A stretch of 6,034 bases of DNA from Anaerolineaceae bacterium (GTDB lineage: Bacteria; Chloroflexota; Anaerolineae; Anaerolineales; Anaerolineaceae), in the NCBI GenBank assembly GCA_003542325.1, contig DPKV01000097.1, forward strand, positions 1 to 6,034, in the 5' to 3' direction. Below are positions 5,625 to 6,034 of the stretch, piece after piece. The notes beneath the pieces were generated by a model. The model saw only the letters and a program-made list of their open reading frames with translations. It was not told the DNA's origin and did not search any database. The stretch's first letter is position 1; each line of letters begins with the position of its first letter. Made by a program: the position numbers and the translations under genes.

Positions 5625-6034
5625 AACGTGAGCGAAATTTCTCTCAAACCACCAATGAAGCCCTGGAGCTCTTAAGACGAGGCCAAAGTATCCCCGCGAT
5701 TCTCGCACAGTTCTCCGAAGAAGCCGAACGCCTGGCTCCCCTTTTGGACACTGCACAGGCCATCATGCGTACACCCCAGCCCCAGCCGCCAACCGGGATT
5801 GAAGCCGCCAGTAAAGCAAAAATGATGCAGGGATTAAGCGAGAAAAAATCAAGTTTCAGCCAACATAAAGAAGATATCATGGGCGGCCTGGGACCGGGTT
5901 TTCAGCGGGAGCGCGGCAAGAATCTCATCCTGGCGATCCTGGGCTTGACGATGATCTTCATCCTCCTAAGCGCCATCAGCGTATCCGCCCTGGCCGCCTT
6001 GCCCGGCTCGCCCCTCTATCCGGCAAAACTCGCC
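5621..6034 (+). CDS. Membrane-anchored anti-sigma-like protein with DUF5667-type motif, 3' truncated by window edge
   Basis: 138 codons are visible and the frame is open to the window end. The N-terminal part (about 8-50) has NEALELLRRGQSIPAILAQF and AERLAPLLDTAQAIM, the pattern of short helices (L..L..G.SI...L..F...A..L.PLL..A) seen at the start of many sigma-associated proteins in Chloroflexota and Actinobacteria. A Pro/Gln-rich linker follows (51-58). A single transmembrane helix lies at about 101-127 (NLILAILGLTMIFILLSAIS), and LPGSPLYPAKLA comes directly after it. That last motif matches the PGDPLYPVK signature of DUF5667 domains. No HxxxCxxC zinc anti-sigma motif is present. The likely role is to hold the adjacent sigma factor at the membrane and release it on an outside signal; this is inference from context. 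The ATG lies inside the sigma stop (ATGA), and GGGGA (5609-5613) provides a ribosome site 7 nt upstream. Confidence 0.85.
   Translation, partial: MKRERNFSQTTNEALELLRRGQSIPAILAQFSEEAERLAPLLDTAQAIMRTPQPQPPTGIEAASKAKMMQGLSEKKSSFSQHKEDIMGGLGPGFQRERGKNLILAILGLTMIFILLSAISVSALAALPGSPLYPAKLA

Noticed and set aside
5427..5756. 109-codon minus-strand frame across the sigma/anti-sigma junction
   Set aside because: Antisense to the well-supported sigma region 4 and to the overlapping anti-sigma-like start; no supporting features.

Overview
The window looks like ordinary bacterial chromosome. Its gene content suggests a member of the Chloroflexota, perhaps an Anaerolineae-type organism. This is inference: it rests on an ECF sigma gene overlapping a non-zinc anti-sigma-like gene with a DUF5667-type motif, a small membrane protein of LiaI/LiaF-like character, and a small protein of a type I associate with that phylum. 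No ribosomal marker is present to confirm it. No mobile-element genes, tRNA, rRNA or CRISPR array were seen.

Left part (1-3794): a thiolase that starts before the window runs rightward to 959. Two leftward genes follow, htpG (Hsp90 chaperone, 3794 to 1923) and a PlsC-like acyltransferase (1882 to 962). They are 40 nt apart and are probably co-transcribed from a promoter upstream of htpG. The acyltransferase and thiolase converge with only 2 nt between their stop codons.

Middle part (3795-4523): an AT-rich 300-nt divergent intergenic region holds the htpG promoter, a 133-nt imperfect inverted repeat made of heptamer units (consensus RGTGAAT), and a promoter for a rightward gene of 105 codons with no assigned function. 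A further 111-nt AT-rich gap precedes the next gene and contains short direct and inverted repeats.

Right part (4524-6034): a four-helix membrane protein is followed by a strong intrinsic terminator-like hairpin. The T-tract of that hairpin ends only 20 nt before the start of an ECF-type sigma factor. The sigma stop codon overlaps the start (ATGA) of a membrane-anchored, anti-sigma-like protein that runs off the window. The sigma/anti-sigma pair is the clearest regulatory unit here. The hairpin suggests its expression may depend on conditional read-through from the membrane protein gene. I found no convincing novel defence or mobile system; the heptamer repeat element and the terminator/sigma arrangement are the parts most worth a second look.
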